From assembly GCA_937915145.1 (NCBI GenBank), contig CALDNT010000037.1, forward strand, positions 1-64,000: 64,000 bases of DNA, given 5' to 3'. Each line of letters begins with the position of its first letter. The stretch's first letter is position 1. Source of the DNA: an uncultured Reyranella sp. (GTDB taxonomy: Bacteria > Pseudomonadota > Alphaproteobacteria > Reyranellales > Reyranellaceae). The notes below the pieces were generated by a model that saw only the letters and a list, made by a program, of their open reading frames with translations, was not told where the DNA came from and ran no database searches. The translations under genes were made by a program, and so were the position numbers. Below, piece after piece: positions 44,080 to 58,418 of the stretch.

Positions 44080-47000
44080 GCCGGGACTCCGGCGGTGCCC
44101 ATCGCACGGGCGATCCGGCTGGGACGGTCGCGGTCACGCCGACGGAAGCGATCGAGATAGAGATAGATCACCGGCGTCGTATAAAGGGTCAGGATCTGAC
44201 TTACGATCAGGCCGCCGATGATCGAAATGCCAAGCGGCTGACGCAATTCGGCGCCATCACCGAGGCCGAGCGCCAACGGCAGGGCGCCGAGCATGGCCGC
44301 CATCGTCGTCATCAGGATCGGGCGGAAACGCAGCAGGCAGGCCTCGTGAATGGCGGCGCGTGGTTCGAGTCCTTCGTTGCGCTCGCGCTCCAGCGCCACG
44401 TCGATCATCATGATGGCGTTCTTCTTGACGATGCCGATCAGCAGCAGCACGCCGATCATGGCGATAATGCTGAATTCCACCTCGGCGAACTGCAGCGCCA
44501 GAAGCGCGCCGACACCTGCCGACGGCAAGGTCGACAGGATGGTGAGCGGATGGATGTAGCTCTCATAGAGAATCCCAAGCACGATGTAGACCGCGATCAG
44601 CGCCGCGAGGATAAGCAGAAGCTGGTTGTCGAGCGATTGCTGGAACGCCCGCGCTGTGCCCTGGAAGGTGCCGTGGATGGTCGCCGGCATGCCGATCTCG
44701 CTCATCGTGCCGTTCACATAGGCGATGGCATCGCTCAGTGTCTTGCCCGGCACCAGATTGAACGAAATCGTGCTGGCAACGAACAGGCCCTGATGATTGA
44801 CGGCCAGCGGCGTGGTGCCGAACTCGTACCGAGTGACCGAGGAAAGCGGCACCATCGTCTCGGGTACCGTGCTGATCGCCGCACCGGTTGAAGCGGAACC
44901 GCGGCCGCTGACGGCGATCTGGTTGGTGCGCTGGTTGCGCACCGCCTGGGCCGGATCGACCGCCCCGGGCCGCAGCGGTGCGGCCGACACGATGGCGCCG
45001 GTCGCCTGGGCGCCGCTGATGGCACCACCCGAGGTGCTGACGTAGATGTCTTTCAGCGACTCGGGATTGGCCCAGTACTCGGGCGAGACCTCCATGACGA
45101 CGTGATACTGGTTGAGCGCATTGTAGATGGTCGAGACCTGGCGCTGGCCAAAGGCATCATAGAGCGTGGCGGAGATACTGCGCGTCGACACGCCGAGCCG
45201 GCTTGCCGCATCGCGGTCGATGGTGAGGTCGATCTGCAGACCGTGCTGCTGCTGATCGGAATCTATATCGGTAATAACCGATGAATCGGCCTTCAGCGCC
45301 TCAACCAGTTTCGGTCCCCAGGTGTAGAGATCGGGCAGCGAATCGGCCTGCAGGGTGAACTGGTACTGGGAGTTGCTCGAGCGGCCGCCGACACGGATAT
45401 CCTGCACCGCCCGCAGGAAGAGCATGGCACCAGGCACCTGCGCGAGGCGCGGGCGCAGGCGTGCGATCACCTGGTCGGCCGAAATGCCGCGCTCGTCGAG
45501 CGGCTTCAGCGTGGCGAAGACGAAGCCCGAGTTGGTCTGATAGCCACCGGTGAAACCCGCAACGCTTTCGATCGCCGGATCGGCGCGAACGATTTCCACG
45601 AACTGGCGAAACTTCTGCCGCATCGCCTGGAAGGAAATGCTCTGGTCGGCGCGGATGCCACCGACGATGCGGCCGGTGTCCTGCTGCGGAAAGAAGCCCT
45701 TGGGAATAGTCACGTAGAGGTGGATGTTGAGCAGCACGGTCGCGAGGAAGACCAGCATGGTAAGCCGGGGATGGCGCAGCACCAGTCCGAGACTGCGGCC
45801 ATACAGCGACTGCAGGACATCGAAGGCACGGGCGCTCGCGCGAAACAGCAGTCCCGGCCTCCGGTCGTCGCGCTGGCGCAGCACGTAGGCACACATCATC
45901 GGTGTCGTCGTCAACGACACCACCATGGAGATCAGGATGGCAACCGAAAGCGTGACCGCGAACTCGCGGAACAGACGGCCGACGAGACCGCTCATCAGCA
46001 GGATCGGGATGAACACAGCGATCAGCGACAGACTCATGGAAACCACGGTGAAGCCGACTTCGCGCGCACCGAGCAACGCCGCCTCCATCCGCGACTTGCC
46101 CGCCTCAATGTGGCGCGTGATGTTCTCCAGCACGATGATGGCGTCATCGACGACAAAGCCGGCGGCGATGGTCATGGCCATCAATGACAGGTTGTTGAGG
46201 CTGTAGCCCAGCAGGTACATGGCGCCGAAAGTGCCGATCAACGACACCGGCACCGCGACCGCGGCCACGAAGCCGGCGCGGGCCGACCTCAGGAACGCGA
46301 AGGTCACCAGAACGACGAGGATGGCACTCACAATCAGCGCCCGTTCGACCTCCTTCAGCGAAGCGCGAATCGTCGTGGTGCGGTCACTCACCACCGTGAG
46401 GTCGATTTCGCTGGGCAGCGAGGCCCCCAGGTCAGGCAGCAGTGCCTTCACCTGATCGACGGTCTCGATGATGTTGGCGTTGGGCTGCTTGTAGACAATG
46501 ACCAGAACCGACCGCTTTCCGTTGGCCTGGCCTTCGTTGCGGATGTTCTCGACCGAGTCGATGACCTCGGCAACATCCGACAGCCGCACCGGCGAGCCGT
46601 TGCGCCAGCCTATGACCAGATCGCGGTACTCGTCGGCAACCCGGGCCTGGTCATTTGAGTAGATCTGGTAGCGTCGCTCGCCGATTTCGATCGCGCCCTT
46701 GGGTGCGTTGGCGTTGGCGGCGGCAAGTGCTGCGCGGACGCTTTCGAGGCCAATGCGGTACTTGGTCAGGGCGCTCGGATTGATCTCGACCCGAACCGCC
46801 GGCAGGGAACTGCCGCCCAGCGTCACCTGGCCGACGCCTCCGACCTGGGACAATTTCTGCTGCAGGACGTTCGAGGCGGCATCGTAGAGCCTACCCTGCC
46901 CCAGCGTGTTGGACGTGAGCGCCAGCACCAGCACCGGCGCATCGGCCGGGTTGATCTTGCGATACTGCGGATTACTGCGCAGGTTGCTCGGCATGTCGGC

Positions 47001-47348
47001 GCGCGCGGCGTTGATGGCGGCCTGCACATCGCGCGCCGCGCCGTCGATGTTGCGCGACAGGTCGAACTGCAAAGTGATGCGAGAATTGCCGACCGTGCTT
47101 GAGGAAGTGATCTCGTTGACGCCCGCGATCGCGCCCAACCTCCGCTCAAGCGGCGTGGTGACGCTGGTGGCGACCGTCTCGGGCGAGGCCCCGGGCAACG
47201 ATGCCTGAACCTGGATGGTGGGGAAATCGACCTTCGGCAGCGGCGACACCGACAGGCCGAAGAAGGCCACCATGCCGGCCAGCGCCAGCCCCACCGTGAG
47301 CAGGGTCGTGGCGACGGGCCGGGCGATAAAGGGCGCCGACAGGTTCAC
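44076..47348 (-). CDS. RND efflux permease (MdtC-like)
   Basis: 1090 aa; [62 protein letters not shown]; 4-nt overlaps with neighbours. Confidence 0.95.
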   Translation of the reverse strand: MNLSAPFIARPVATTLLTVGLALAGMVAFFGLSVSPLPKVDFPTIQVQASLPGASPETVATSVTTPLERRLGAIAGVNEITSSSTVGNSRITLQFDLSRNIDGAARDVQAAINAARADMPSNLRSNPQYRKINPADAPVLVLALTSNTLGQGRLYDAASNVLQQKLSQVGGVGQVTLGGSSLPAVRVEINPSALTKYRIGLESVRAALAAANANAPKGAIEIGERRYQIYSNDQARVADEYRDLVIGWRNGSPVRLSDVAEVIDSVENIRNEGQANGKRSVLVIVYKQPNANIIETVDQVKALLPDLGASLPSEIDLTVVSDRTTTIRASLKEVERALIVSAILVVLVTFAFLRSARAGFVAAVAVPVSLIGTFGAMYLLGYSLNNLSLMAMTIAAGFVVDDAIIVLENITRHIEAGKSRMEAALLGAREVGFTVVSMSLSLIAVFIPILLMSGLVGRLFREFAVTLSVAILISMVVSLTTTPMMCAYVLRQRDDRRPGLLFRASARAFDVLQSLYGRSLGLVLRHPRLTMLVFLATVLLNIHLYVTIPKGFFPQQDTGRIVGGIRADQSISFQAMRQKFRQFVEIVRADPAIESVAGFTGGYQTNSGFVFATLKPLDERGISADQVIARLRPRLAQVPGAMLFLRAVQDIRVGGRSSNSQYQFTLQADSLPDLYTWGPKLVEALKADSSVITDIDSDQQQHGLQIDLTIDRDAASRLGVSTRSISATLYDAFGQRQVSTIYNALNQYHVVMEVSPEYWANPESLKDIYVSTSGGAISGAQATGAIVSAAPLRPGAVDPAQAVRNQRTNQIAVSGRGSASTGAAISTVPETMVPLSSVTRYEFGTTPLAVNHQGLFVASTISFNLVPGKTLSDAIAYVNGTMSEIGMPATIHGTFQGTARAFQQSLDNQLLLILAALIAVYIVLGILYESYIHPLTILSTLPSAGVGALLALQFAEVEFSIIAMIGVLLLIGIVKKNAIMMIDVALERERNEGLEPRAAIHEACLLRFRPILMTTMAAMLGALPLALGLGDGAELRQPLGISIIGGLIVSQILTLYTTPVIYLYLDRFRRRDRDRPSRIARAMGTAGVPA

Positions 47349-50300
47349 GGGGGACTGCCTTCAGCGGCCCCGGCGACGGGGTGGCGCGGCGTGTCGAGCG
47401 GCAGGCCACGCAACCGGCGGCCAAGCCGGTCGAAGGCGAGGTAGATCACCGGCGTCGTAAAGAGCGTCAGCACCTGGCTCACGATCAGGCCGCCGACGAT
47501 GGTGATACCGAGCGGCTGGCGCAGTTCCGACCCGGTGCCGGAGCCCAGCATCAGCGGCAGAGCCCCGACGAGAGCGGCCACGGTTGTCATGAGGATCGGG
47601 CGGAAGCGCAGGAGGCAGGCCTGGTGAATCGCCTCGCGCGGCGACTTGCCCTGATGACGTTCCGCATCGAGGGCGAAGTCGATCATCATGATGGCGTTCT
47701 TCTTCACGATGCCGATCAACAGCACGATGCCGATGATCGCCACGACGCTGAGGTCCGAGCCCGCCATCATCAACGCCAGCAAGGCGCCGATGCCGGCCGA
47801 CGGCAAGGTGGACAGGATCGTGATGGGATGGATGTAGCTCTCGTAGAGCACGCCCAGCACGATATAGACCGTGACGATGGCCGCCAGGATCAGCAATAGC
47901 TGGCTATTGAGCGACTTTTGGAAGGCAAGTGCTGCCCCCTGGAAATGGGTGGTGATCGACCGTGGCATGTCGATCTCGCGCTGCGCGGCAACGATGGCAT
48001 CCACCGCCTGCCCAAGTGCCGCGCCCGGCGCCAGGTTGAACGAGATGGTCGTGGCTGGGAACTGCCCGCGCCGGTCGAGCCTGAGCGGCGCTGCACGCTC
48101 CTCGAAGGAGGCGATGGACGACAGCGGTACCTGCTTGCCGCCGGTCGAGCCCGGCAGATAGAGGTTGGCGAGCGAATCGAGTGAGCCCGCCATCGAAGGA
48201 TCGACTTCGTAGATCACCCGGTACTGGTTGGACTGGGTGTAGACCGTCGACACGATGCGCTGACCGAACGCATCGTAAAGCACGTTATCGACCGTGGCGG
48301 CGGTGATGCCGAAGCGCGCCGCCGCGTCGCGGTCGATCCTGATGAATATCGACAGACCCTTGCTTTGCAGGTCGCTGGTGACGTCGACGATCTCCGGCAC
48401 TTTCTGCAACCGCTCCACGAGGCGCGGCACCCAGATGTCGAAATCCTCCGGCCGCACACTCTCCAGGACAAACTGGTACTGCGTGCGGCTCACCGTCGAG
48501 TCGATCGTAAGGTCCTGGGCCGGCTGCATGAAGAGCGAGATGCCGTGAACTGCGGCGGTGTCGCGCTGCAAGCGCCGGATGATCTCGCTCGCGTTAGCGG
48601 CGCGCGAACCGCGCGGCTTGAGATTGATCAGCATCCGCCCCGAATTCAGGGTCGGGTTGGTGCCGTCGACTCCGACGAACGAGGTCAGACTCTCGACGTC
48701 GAGATCGCCCAGAATGGCATCGGCGAGCGCGCGCTGACGGGTGCTCATCGCTTCGAAGGAAACACTCTGCGGCGCCTCGGTCACGGCCTGGATCAGGCCG
48801 GTGTCCTGGACCGGAAAGAAGCCCTTGGGAATCGCGACGTAGAGCAGCACGGTCAACGCCACGGTGCCCACGGCAACAACCAGCGTGAGCGCCTGATGCC
48901 GGAACACCACGACCAGCGCGCGATCGTAGATGGCGATCAACCCGGCGAACCAGCGTGCGCCCAGCGCCTGGGTCTCGGCATGGGATATGTCCAGCGACGT
49001 GCCGGTCGACGTCGCCGGACGCTGCTTCAGCATCTGGGCACACATCATCGGTACCAGCGTGAGCGATACCAGGGCCGAGATCAGGATGGTGACCGACAGC
49101 GTGATGGCGAACTCGCTGAACAACCGGCCCACCACGTCCGACATGAACAGAAGCGGGATGAGGACGGCGATCAACGATACGGTAAGCGAAACGACGGTGA
49201 AGGCGATCTGACGCGAACCCTTGAGCGCCGCCGTCATGGGGTCGTCGCCGCGCTCGATGTAGCGGGCGATGTTCTCGATCATGACGATGGCGTCGTCGAC
49301 GACGAAGCCGGTCGCGATGGTGAGCGCCATGATCGACAGGTTGTTGAGGCTGAAGTCGGCGAGGTACATCACCGCCAGCGTGCCGACCAGAGACAACGGC
49401 ACGGAAAGGCTGGGGATGACGGTCGCGCGCACGTCGCCAAGGAATATGAAGATCACCACAACCACCAGAACGATGGCGACGGTGAGCTCGAACTGCACGT
49501 CACGCACCGAGGCGCGGATGGTAAGGGTGCGGTCGGTGACGATGGTCACATCAAGTGCCGGCGGCAGGGATTGACGCAGCTGCGGCAGCAGCGACTTGAT
49601 GCGATCGACGACCTCGATGACATTGGCCCCGGGCTGGCGCTGCACGTTTACGATCACCGCGGGTGTCGTATTCATCCAGGCCGCGATCCGGTTGTTTTCC
49701 TGCGCCTCTTCGACGGTGGCGACGTCCTTCAGACGGACCGGCGCGCCATTGCGATAGGCGACGATGATGTCGCTGAAGACCTTGGGGTCGGTGATCTGGT
49801 CGTTGGCGTTGATCGTGTAGGCGCGCGCGGGGCCGTCGAAGTTGCCCTTGGGCGTATTGACGTTGGCATTGGTGATCGTCGTCCGCAGGTCGTCGATGTT
49901 GAGTCCGTACGCCGCCAGCGCCGCAGGGTTGGCGCGGATGCGCACACCCGGCTTCTGGCCACCCTCGAGACTGACAAGACCGACGCCGGCAACCTGGGAG
50001 ATCTTCTGGGCAAGCCGTGTATCGACCAGGTCATGGACCCTGGTGAGCGGCTCGGTTTTCGAGGTCACCGCGAGGGTGAGCACCGGGGCATCGGCGGGAT
50101 TGACCTTGGCGTAGATCGGCGGCGCCGGCAGGTCACCCGGCAGGAAGCTGCCGGCAGCATTGATCGCGGCCTGTACCTGCTGTTCGGCGACGTCGAGGCG
50201 GAGCGCCAGATCGAATTGAAGCGTGATCGCCGACGCGCCGGCCGAGCTGGTCGATGTCATCTGGTTCAGACCGGGCATCTGGCCAAATTGGCGTTCGAGC

Positions 50301-50497
50301 GGTGCCGTGACCGACGACGTCATGACTTCGGGACTGGCGCCGGGATAAAGCGTCAGCACACGGATCGTCGGATAATCGACCTGGGGCAAGGCCGACAGCG
50401 GCAGGAATTTGTACGCGATCATGCCGACCAGCATGATCGCCACCATCAACAGGGAGGTGCCGACCGGGCGTTCGATGAAAAGCCGCGACGGATTCAT
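47345..50497 (-). CDS. RND efflux permease (MdtB-like)
   Basis: [77 protein letters not shown]; start refined to 50497. Confidence 0.95.
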   Translation of the reverse strand: MNPSRLFIERPVGTSLLMVAIMLVGMIAYKFLPLSALPQVDYPTIRVLTLYPGASPEVMTSSVTAPLERQFGQMPGLNQMTSTSSAGASAITLQFDLALRLDVAEQQVQAAINAAGSFLPGDLPAPPIYAKVNPADAPVLTLAVTSKTEPLTRVHDLVDTRLAQKISQVAGVGLVSLEGGQKPGVRIRANPAALAAYGLNIDDLRTTITNANVNTPKGNFDGPARAYTINANDQITDPKVFSDIIVAYRNGAPVRLKDVATVEEAQENNRIAAWMNTTPAVIVNVQRQPGANVIEVVDRIKSLLPQLRQSLPPALDVTIVTDRTLTIRASVRDVQFELTVAIVLVVVVIFIFLGDVRATVIPSLSVPLSLVGTLAVMYLADFSLNNLSIMALTIATGFVVDDAIVMIENIARYIERGDDPMTAALKGSRQIAFTVVSLTVSLIAVLIPLLFMSDVVGRLFSEFAITLSVTILISALVSLTLVPMMCAQMLKQRPATSTGTSLDISHAETQALGARWFAGLIAIYDRALVVVFRHQALTLVVAVGTVALTVLLYVAIPKGFFPVQDTGLIQAVTEAPQSVSFEAMSTRQRALADAILGDLDVESLTSFVGVDGTNPTLNSGRMLINLKPRGSRAANASEIIRRLQRDTAAVHGISLFMQPAQDLTIDSTVSRTQYQFVLESVRPEDFDIWVPRLVERLQKVPEIVDVTSDLQSKGLSIFIRIDRDAAARFGITAATVDNVLYDAFGQRIVSTVYTQSNQYRVIYEVDPSMAGSLDSLANLYLPGSTGGKQVPLSSIASFEERAAPLRLDRRGQFPATTISFNLAPGAALGQAVDAIVAAQREIDMPRSITTHFQGAALAFQKSLNSQLLLILAAIVTVYIVLGVLYESYIHPITILSTLPSAGIGALLALMMAGSDLSVVAIIGIVLLIGIVKKNAIMMIDFALDAERHQGKSPREAIHQACLLRFRPILMTTVAALVGALPLMLGSGTGSELRQPLGITIVGGLIVSQVLTLFTTPVIYLAFDRLGRRLRGLPLDTPRHPVAGAAEGSPP

Positions 50498-50510
50498 GTC
50501 GCGGCCAGAA

Positions 50511-51728
50511 TCATTGGTTCGACCGCGCCGGCCGCCCCGTGCCGCCGGCCGGTGGCGCCGCTGCGACCGGTGCGCCGGAGGAGCCTCGCGAACCGGCCGA
50601 AGGCTTGCGAACCTTGGCGCCCTCGCGCAGGCGGTCGGTGCCGTCGACGACAACCTGGTCGCCGACCTGCAGGCCCTTGGTCACCGCCACCTGCTCGCCA
50701 TCGGTCTCGCCCAGCTCGACGACGCGGATTTCGACCGTGTCGTCGGCTTTGACGCGATAGACGAAAGTGCCGGGCGGACCGCGCAGGATGGCAGCAACGG
50801 GAACGACCGTTGCGTCCTTCACGGTGTCGACCAGCAGACGCACATTCACGAACTGATTGGGAAACAGGCTTTCGTCGGTATTGTCGAAGATGGCCCGCAG
50901 CTTCACCGTGCCGGTCGACGCATCGATCTGGTTGTCGGTCGTATCGAGCTTGCCTACTCCCAATTCGACCTTTTGGGCGCGATCGAGAGCGCGCACCTCG
51001 AGCGAGGCGCCGTCCCGCAGGCGTTGACGCACCGCCGGCAGGGCATCCTCGGGAATGGTGAAGACCACCGAAATCGGCTGGATCTGGATAATGACGCAGA
51101 TGCTTGTGGCATCGCCCATCGTCACATAGTTGCCCTTGTCGACTCCGCGCAAGCCAATGCGGCCGGTCAGCGGCGCCACGATCCTGGTGTAGGTAACGTT
51201 GAGCTGGGCGGCGTCGACCAGCGCCTGGTCGATGATAAGCGCGGCTTCATACTGGCGCACGAGTGCCGCCTGGGTGTCGAGCTGCTGCCGGGCGATGGAG
51301 TCCTGGGCGACCAGCTTTCGGTAGCGTTCGAGGTCGGTCTGGGCGTTCTTGAGCAGGGCCTCGTCGCGCTGCCTCTGGCCGATAGCCTGCTGCAGGGCGA
51401 CGTCGTAGGGGCGCGGGTCGACGACGGCCAGCAGGTCGCCCGCCTTGACCATCTGGCCTTCCTTGAAGTGCACCTCGACCAGTTGGCCCGAGATCTGGCT
51501 CCTGACATTCACGGTGGCCAACGGCGTAACCGTGCCGAGTGCGCGGATTACCACGGGAATACTGCCTTTGGCGGCCACGGCCAGACCCACCGGGACCGCC
51601 ATCCCTGCACCGGGCCGACCGGCCTGACGCGGCGCAACGGATTTTCCGTTCTGCGAAACATACCAGCCGCCCACCGCCACGACAGCGAGCCCCAAGCCGA
51701 TCCCGATCAGGGTCCGCAGCCGTTTCAT
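50511..51728 (-). CDS. RND efflux periplasmic adaptor (MdtA-like)
   Basis: [27 protein letters not shown]..., [41 protein letters not shown]; start refined. Confidence 0.94.
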   Translation of the reverse strand: MKRLRTLIGIGLGLAVVAVGGWYVSQNGKSVAPRQAGRPGAGMAVPVGLAVAAKGSIPVVIRALGTVTPLATVNVRSQISGQLVEVHFKEGQMVKAGDLLAVVDPRPYDVALQQAIGQRQRDEALLKNAQTDLERYRKLVAQDSIARQQLDTQAALVRQYEAALIIDQALVDAAQLNVTYTRIVAPLTGRIGLRGVDKGNYVTMGDATSICVIIQIQPISVVFTIPEDALPAVRQRLRDGASLEVRALDRAQKVELGVGKLDTTDNQIDASTGTVKLRAIFDNTDESLFPNQFVNVRLLVDTVKDATVVPVAAILRGPPGTFVYRVKADDTVEIRVVELGETDGEQVAVTKGLQVGDQVVVDGTDRLREGAKVRKPSAGSRGSSGAPVAAAPPAGGTGRPARSNQ

Positions 51729-51824
51729 CGTCCGATTTGCCCCTAAATGAAGCCCGTCCGTCAGTAGTACGAACCGACGCGCCCGAGTCTCCCCGGAAAG
51801 ACCGGGCAATCCAAGCCCAAAAGG

Positions 51825-53817
<1,993 letters not shown>

Positions 53818-53980
53818 GGACGGCGCCAACCTAGCCGCCTGCCCGAGACCGTCAAGTGGACCATTTCGTGACACACCTCGTTGTGCCACGCGTTGTGCCG
53901 CTGCCTGTGCCAAAAATCGCCATCAAGTCCTTGAGCGCGCGAACGAATCGCCCCCCGATCGGCTGTGTCAGGTCGCCCGG

Positions 53981-54460
53981 TCACTCGGCATTATCGGAAT
54001 CCCGTTTTTTGTGCGCGATCTGCTTGCGCAGATCGGCCTCGTAGGCCGCCACCCGCTTCTCGCCCTCGTCGAGCCGGCGCCTGAATTCAGCATCGCGCTC
54101 GCGCTTGGCCCGCAGCTCGGCGGCGCGCGGACCGTAGGTCTCGGACTGCAGCGCCTGCAGCAGCTTCCACAGCACGCGTCTGTCGGGGTCCGCAACATGG
54201 TCGACGATCCGGCCGTCGTGCCACACCGGCCGGTCGGCGCCGACCAGGGCGCGCTCCATGGCCTCGTCGCGCAGCCGCTCGACGGCGCGCCCGCGGGCGT
54301 TCTCCCAGCGGGCGCGAAAATCGGCATCGGCGTCGCGCCAACGATAGACGGTGCGACGAGCAAGGCCCGCGGCGCGGCAGGCGGCGGAGATCGAGCCGGT
54401 GCGCGCGAATTCGCGCAGGAAGCGGCCCTGCGGCCGCCAGCAGCGTTTGATCGGGGTCAT
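53981..54460 (-). CDS. Terminase small subunit-like helix-turn-helix protein
   Basis: MTPIKRCWRPQGRFLREFARTGSISAACRAAGLARRTVYRWRDADADFRARWENARGRAVERLRDEAMERAL; start refined to 54460. Confidence 0.65.
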   Translation of the reverse strand: MTPIKRCWRPQGRFLREFARTGSISAACRAAGLARRTVYRWRDADADFRARWENARGRAVERLRDEAMERALVGADRPVWHDGRIVDHVADPDRRVLWKLLQALQSETYGPRAAELRAKRERDAEFRRRLDEGEKRVAAYEADLRKQIAHKKRDSDNAE

Positions 54461-54482
54461 TTCAGGTCCTGTTTGGGCAAAG

Positions 54483-54517
54483 AAAAACGCCCGCGGATAG
54501 ACCCGGCAGGCGTTTTT
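54483..54517. terminator. Symmetric terminator-like hairpin AAAAACGCC...GGCGTTTTT
   Basis: Perfect 9-bp arms 54483-54491 / 54509-54517 with A/T tracts at both ends. Confidence 0.6.
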
Positions 54518-54995
54518 GGGAGGGGACATAACCCCACCCATCTTATCTATCTTGATAGCAGAAACCTGTGAAACTTGCAAATCTTTCCCAAGACCAACGG
54601 ATGAAATCCGGCGCGGGGCGCCCAACATGGAAACTCCCAGGCTCCCTTGCTGTCGGATATGACCCGGCTCATTGGCTCAGTTGCTGCAGCGCGATACGAC
54701 GGTAGAGATTGGGCGTACAGCGGACATGCCGCCGACATGGCATTCCAGTAGCGAATGACCCACTATGGACTTGGCAGCGCCGCTTACCGCCGTCACAGTT
54801 TCGGGCGTCTTCGCGGTCCGCAATTGCATCGATCGATTGTAGGCGCCTTCAGAGCCCATGCACGGAGACCGGGCCGCAAGAGAGCAGCGCTCTATTCGAT
54901 AACCGACAATCATCAGCCATGGCCTTAATCGCCAAACCGATTCCATAGCCGGATGGCTTTATGAGCAGGGACAGGCATGATGCGTGCCGGCCGGT

Positions 54996-56795
54996 TCAGT
55001 TTTTTGACCATCCGGGAGTTGGGGTCGCCGCCCATAAATCCGTCAGCACCTTGGCCGCGCGCTTTCCGTTAGAGGCTTCAATTTCGCTTAGTGTCAGTAC
55101 GGGACGGAGGCGTCTTGCGGCGCGCAGAGCTGTGCGGGCCGCCTCAATGTCCCCCAGCGCGACCTGGGCCAGCGCCTCCAGAATCCGCGGCAAATGAAGG
55201 CTTGGATCGCGTCGCGCAGCGAGTCCCGCTTCTTCGAGCGCTTCCTTGGGACGATTGGCCCGCAGCAGGAACATGCCGAGCGCCCACCCCCAAAACCCCA
55301 ACCGGCGATCGCGCGGGCTTAATCTAATGCCATGCTGCATGTGTGCGATGCCGCCCTCGAAATTGCCCGAGATCGCGAGCGCCGCGCCGAGGGCCACTTC
55401 CGCCTGTGCGTTGCTAGGGTCGATTTCGACCGCCTGATACAGGATTTCGCGGCCGCGCTCGATCTGGCCGAGGTCTGCCAAGGCACAACCGGCATAGCCC
55501 AAGACCTCCGAACTGCCCGCGTCGGCCGTGATGGCCCGCTCCGCTTGAAACAAAGCCTCGGCCCTTTGTTCAGCCGAGCAGAGGAGAATGCCGGTGTTCT
55601 GGGCGAGCCCCCAGAGAAGAGCCAACTGGGCGCGGGCGAGCGCGAACGCGCCGTCAAGATCGAGCGCGCGCTGCAGGAAGCCCATTGCCTCCCTCACGAC
55701 TTCCTCATTCCACCCCTTGCCGGCCAGCGTCCCCGCCGCCTGATGGTAAAAGCCCCATGCGTCCACGTTCTCCGGGCGCTGGCGCCGGATAACGGCGATC
55801 TCTGCACGGGTGAGGGCCGGCTCGAGTTCTACGATGATTCCGCGCGCTATATCGTCCTGCAATTCGAAGGTTTCCGAACGCGCCACTTCAAACTTGCCGG
55901 ACCAGAGAACGCGACCGTTCACGGCCTCGGACAACTGGGCGGAGACCCGGATCCTGTCGCCGACGCTGCGGACGCTGCCTTCGACTACATAGCGAACGCC
56001 GAGCTGGCGAGAGATGACGGACAAAGGTATGTCGCGATTGCGGAATACGAGGGACGAGGACCGCGATATGAGAAAGAAGCCGGGTACGCGGGCGAGAAGC
56101 GTGATCACATCTTCCGCTAGGCCATCGGCCAGAAATTCTAGCCCCTTGTCCTCGGAAAGAACGAAAAAGGGGCGAACTGCAATCGACGGCTTGTCAGGAG
56201 GCGCCGACGGCGCCCCGGTCGGAGAGTGCGCTTCGTCGCGGGATGAAGCTTCAGGCAGTCGCCAGTCGGCTGGACGCCAGCCGATCCTGAAGGCTGGAAC
56301 GGGCCGCTCGATATTCTTGAGATCAAGTTTGCCGAGATCATCGAAGGTAGCTTTGAGCCGACCCGCCACGGCATCGTGCACGTTACCCGAGATCACGATG
56401 CCGCCCGGTGGTGCTTCCGCCTCCAATCGGGCCGTGATGTTCACACCATCTCCGTAAAGATCGTCGCCATCGACGATCAGATCGCCAAGATGCATGCCGA
56501 TTCGGAATACGATCCGGGTGCCTTCGGGTTGATCCCGATTGGCCTCGGCCATCTGTTGTTGAAACTCGATGGCCGCACTGACTGCATCTACGGCGCTCGG
56601 AAACTCGGCCAGCGCGCCATCCCCGGTGAGTTTGACTAGTCGCCCGCCATGGCGAGCTAGTGTCGGCTCGAGCCGCTGCTTGCGATGCTCTTGTAGGCGG
56701 GCAAGCGTGCCGCTCTCGTCCAGACCCATCAGGCGGGAATAGCCGACCACATCAGCTGCTAGTATTGCCGCTAAACGGCGCTGCTCACGAGCCAA
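54996..56795 (-). CDS. Class III adenylate cyclase with TPR C-terminal region
   Basis: RLAAILAADVVGYSRLMGLDESGTLARLQEHRKQRLEPTLARHGGRLVKLTGDGALAEF; DLYGDGVNITARLEAEAPPGGIVIS; TPR-like repeats at C-terminus. Confidence 0.92.
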   Translation of the reverse strand: MAREQRRLAAILAADVVGYSRLMGLDESGTLARLQEHRKQRLEPTLARHGGRLVKLTGDGALAEFPSAVDAVSAAIEFQQQMAEANRDQPEGTRIVFRIGMHLGDLIVDGDDLYGDGVNITARLEAEAPPGGIVISGNVHDAVAGRLKATFDDLGKLDLKNIERPVPAFRIGWRPADWRLPEASSRDEAHSPTGAPSAPPDKPSIAVRPFFVLSEDKGLEFLADGLAEDVITLLARVPGFFLISRSSSLVFRNRDIPLSVISRQLGVRYVVEGSVRSVGDRIRVSAQLSEAVNGRVLWSGKFEVARSETFELQDDIARGIIVELEPALTRAEIAVIRRQRPENVDAWGFYHQAAGTLAGKGWNEEVVREAMGFLQRALDLDGAFALARAQLALLWGLAQNTGILLCSAEQRAEALFQAERAITADAGSSEVLGYAGCALADLGQIERGREILYQAVEIDPSNAQAEVALGAALAISGNFEGGIAHMQHGIRLSPRDRRLGFWGWALGMFLLRANRPKEALEEAGLAARRDPSLHLPRILEALAQVALGDIEAARTALRAARRLRPVLTLSEIEASNGKRAAKVLTDLWAATPTPGWSKN

Positions 56796-57046
56796 TGGAA
56801 ATTCCCCTCTCCACCTCGGATCGTAGAAGGAGTTAGTCTGCCGGGCAATGATGCGGCCGATGCGTCTCGTACATGTCGCCTATTGGCACATTGCGCTCTT
56901 CAGTGCAGTGCCGCGACATGTCCGGAGTTGGGAGTAACCCGGACTCTTGACCGACAGTTTCGATCCGACGCTCCGATCATGGAGCGATTTTCACCTTCGA
57001 TCGACTTCGCGTGTGGGCAAGGGCATCAAGCGTCAGATTTCGCCGA

Positions 57047-58240
57047 TTAGACGACCTTTGCTTCGCGCATTTCCGCGACTTCGGCCGGCGAATAACCGGC
57101 CTCGCCCAGCACCTCGTCGGTGTGCTGGCCCAGCGTTGCCGGCGAGCGCTCGACCGAGCCGCCACCGTGCTCCAGCCGGAAGCCCGAGCCCACCACCCTG
57201 ATCGGGCCGTGCGGCGTGTCGACGTCCTGCAGCACGGTGCGGTGCTGGAAGAGATCGAGCTGCACGGTCTCCGGAATGCTGAGCACCTGGCCGGCCGGAA
57301 TGTCCGACTTGGCAAAGCGCGCCGTCCAGGTCGCGGAGGTTTCGCGCTTGAGCGCCTCCTCAATGATCTCGTGCAACGCCGTGTTGTTCTCGATGCGCGT
57401 CGGCCAGTCGACGAACCTGGGGTCGGCCAGCGCGTCGGCACGGCCCACTTCCTTCATCAGCCGCTGGAACTGCGGATCGGTCATGACGGCGAGCACGATC
57501 CAGCCATCGCTGGTCTTGAAGAGATTGCCAGTAGGCTTGCGTGTCACCGACAGGTTGGCGGACTGGCCGTGCACGCGGCCGGTCACCAGATGCTCGGTGA
57601 ACTGCTGGGCGAGATAGCCCATCACCGCATCGATCATCGCGACATCGACAAGCTGCCCCTTGCCGGTGTGGGTGCGCTGGAACAACGCCGAGGCGACGCC
57701 CAGCGCTGCCGTTGCACCCGACATCACGTCGGCGCCGGCAAAGCCCACGCGCGTGGGGCCATTGTTCTCGAAGCCGGTGATCGACATCAGGCCGGACATC
57801 GCCTGGATCATGCCATCGAACGCCGCCGTCTTGGCCTGCGGGCCGACCTGGCCGAAGCCCGAGACCGCGCAATAGATCAGCTTCGGATTGAGGACGCGCA
57901 GCGTCTCGTAACCGATGCCGAGACTGGTCATGACGCCGGGGCGAAAATTCTCGATCACCACGTCGGCCTTGGCGACCAGGCGCTTGATCGCCTCGATCGC
58001 CTTGGGCTTCTTGAGGTCGAGCGTGATCGAACGCTTGCCGGCGTTGACGGCAATCCAGGGGGCGGCGAGCCCGCGCTTCTCCCAGTCGTTGGTGCGGTTG
58101 CCGTAGCGCATGTCGTCGCCGTCGCGCGACTCGACCTTGATGACGTCGGCGCCCAGCAGCGCGAGCTGGTACGAGGCATAGGGCCCCGCCAGCACGCGCG
58201 TAAAATCGAGGACTTTTATCCCGGCGAACGGCTTGCTCAT
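57047..58240 (-). CDS. CaiB/BaiF family CoA-transferase
   Basis: FAGIKVLDFTRVLAGPYASYQLALLGADVIKVESRDGDDMRYGNRTNDWEKRGLAAPWIAVNAGKRSITLDLKKPKA. Confidence 0.94.
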   Translation of the reverse strand: MSKPFAGIKVLDFTRVLAGPYASYQLALLGADVIKVESRDGDDMRYGNRTNDWEKRGLAAPWIAVNAGKRSITLDLKKPKAIEAIKRLVAKADVVIENFRPGVMTSLGIGYETLRVLNPKLIYCAVSGFGQVGPQAKTAAFDGMIQAMSGLMSITGFENNGPTRVGFAGADVMSGATAALGVASALFQRTHTGKGQLVDVAMIDAVMGYLAQQFTEHLVTGRVHGQSANLSVTRKPTGNLFKTSDGWIVLAVMTDPQFQRLMKEVGRADALADPRFVDWPTRIENNTALHEIIEEALKRETSATWTARFAKSDIPAGQVLSIPETVQLDLFQHRTVLQDVDTPHGPIRVVGSGFRLEHGGGSVERSPATLGQHTDEVLGEAGYSPAEVAEMREAKVV

Positions 58241-58282
58241 GTCAACGATGATCCTAAAGAGCGGTTTGAATCAGCAGAAACG

Positions 58283-58387
58283 CCTCATGCTGAGGAGCCG
58301 CACGAAGTGCGGCGTCTCGAAGCACGGCAACAGCACGACTGGTCCCACCCTTCGAGACGGCCGCTGCTCGGCCTCCTCAGGGTGAGG
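58283..58387. repeat. Palindromic intergenic repeat element
   Basis: CTGAGGAG..CCGCACgaaGTGCGG..CGTCTCGAAG ... CTTCGAGACG..GGCCGctgctCGGCC..CTCCTCAG: nested complementary arms. Resembles dispersed palindromic elements of Bradyrhizobium-like genomes. Confidence 0.7.
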
Positions 58388-58418
58388 TTGTTGTGATCCC
58401 ACATTCTCCGATTGCGCC

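Noticed and set aside
48365-50752. 795-aa plus ORF 48365..50752
   Set aside because: Antisense shadow of the MdtB-like gene; His/Arg/Asp-rich low-complexity composition typical of shadow ORFs.
56969-56990. CGCTCC-gatcat-GGAGCG-ATTTT as an intrinsic terminator
   Set aside because: Short stem and weak U-tract, and no plus-strand gene ends just upstream; left unannotated.
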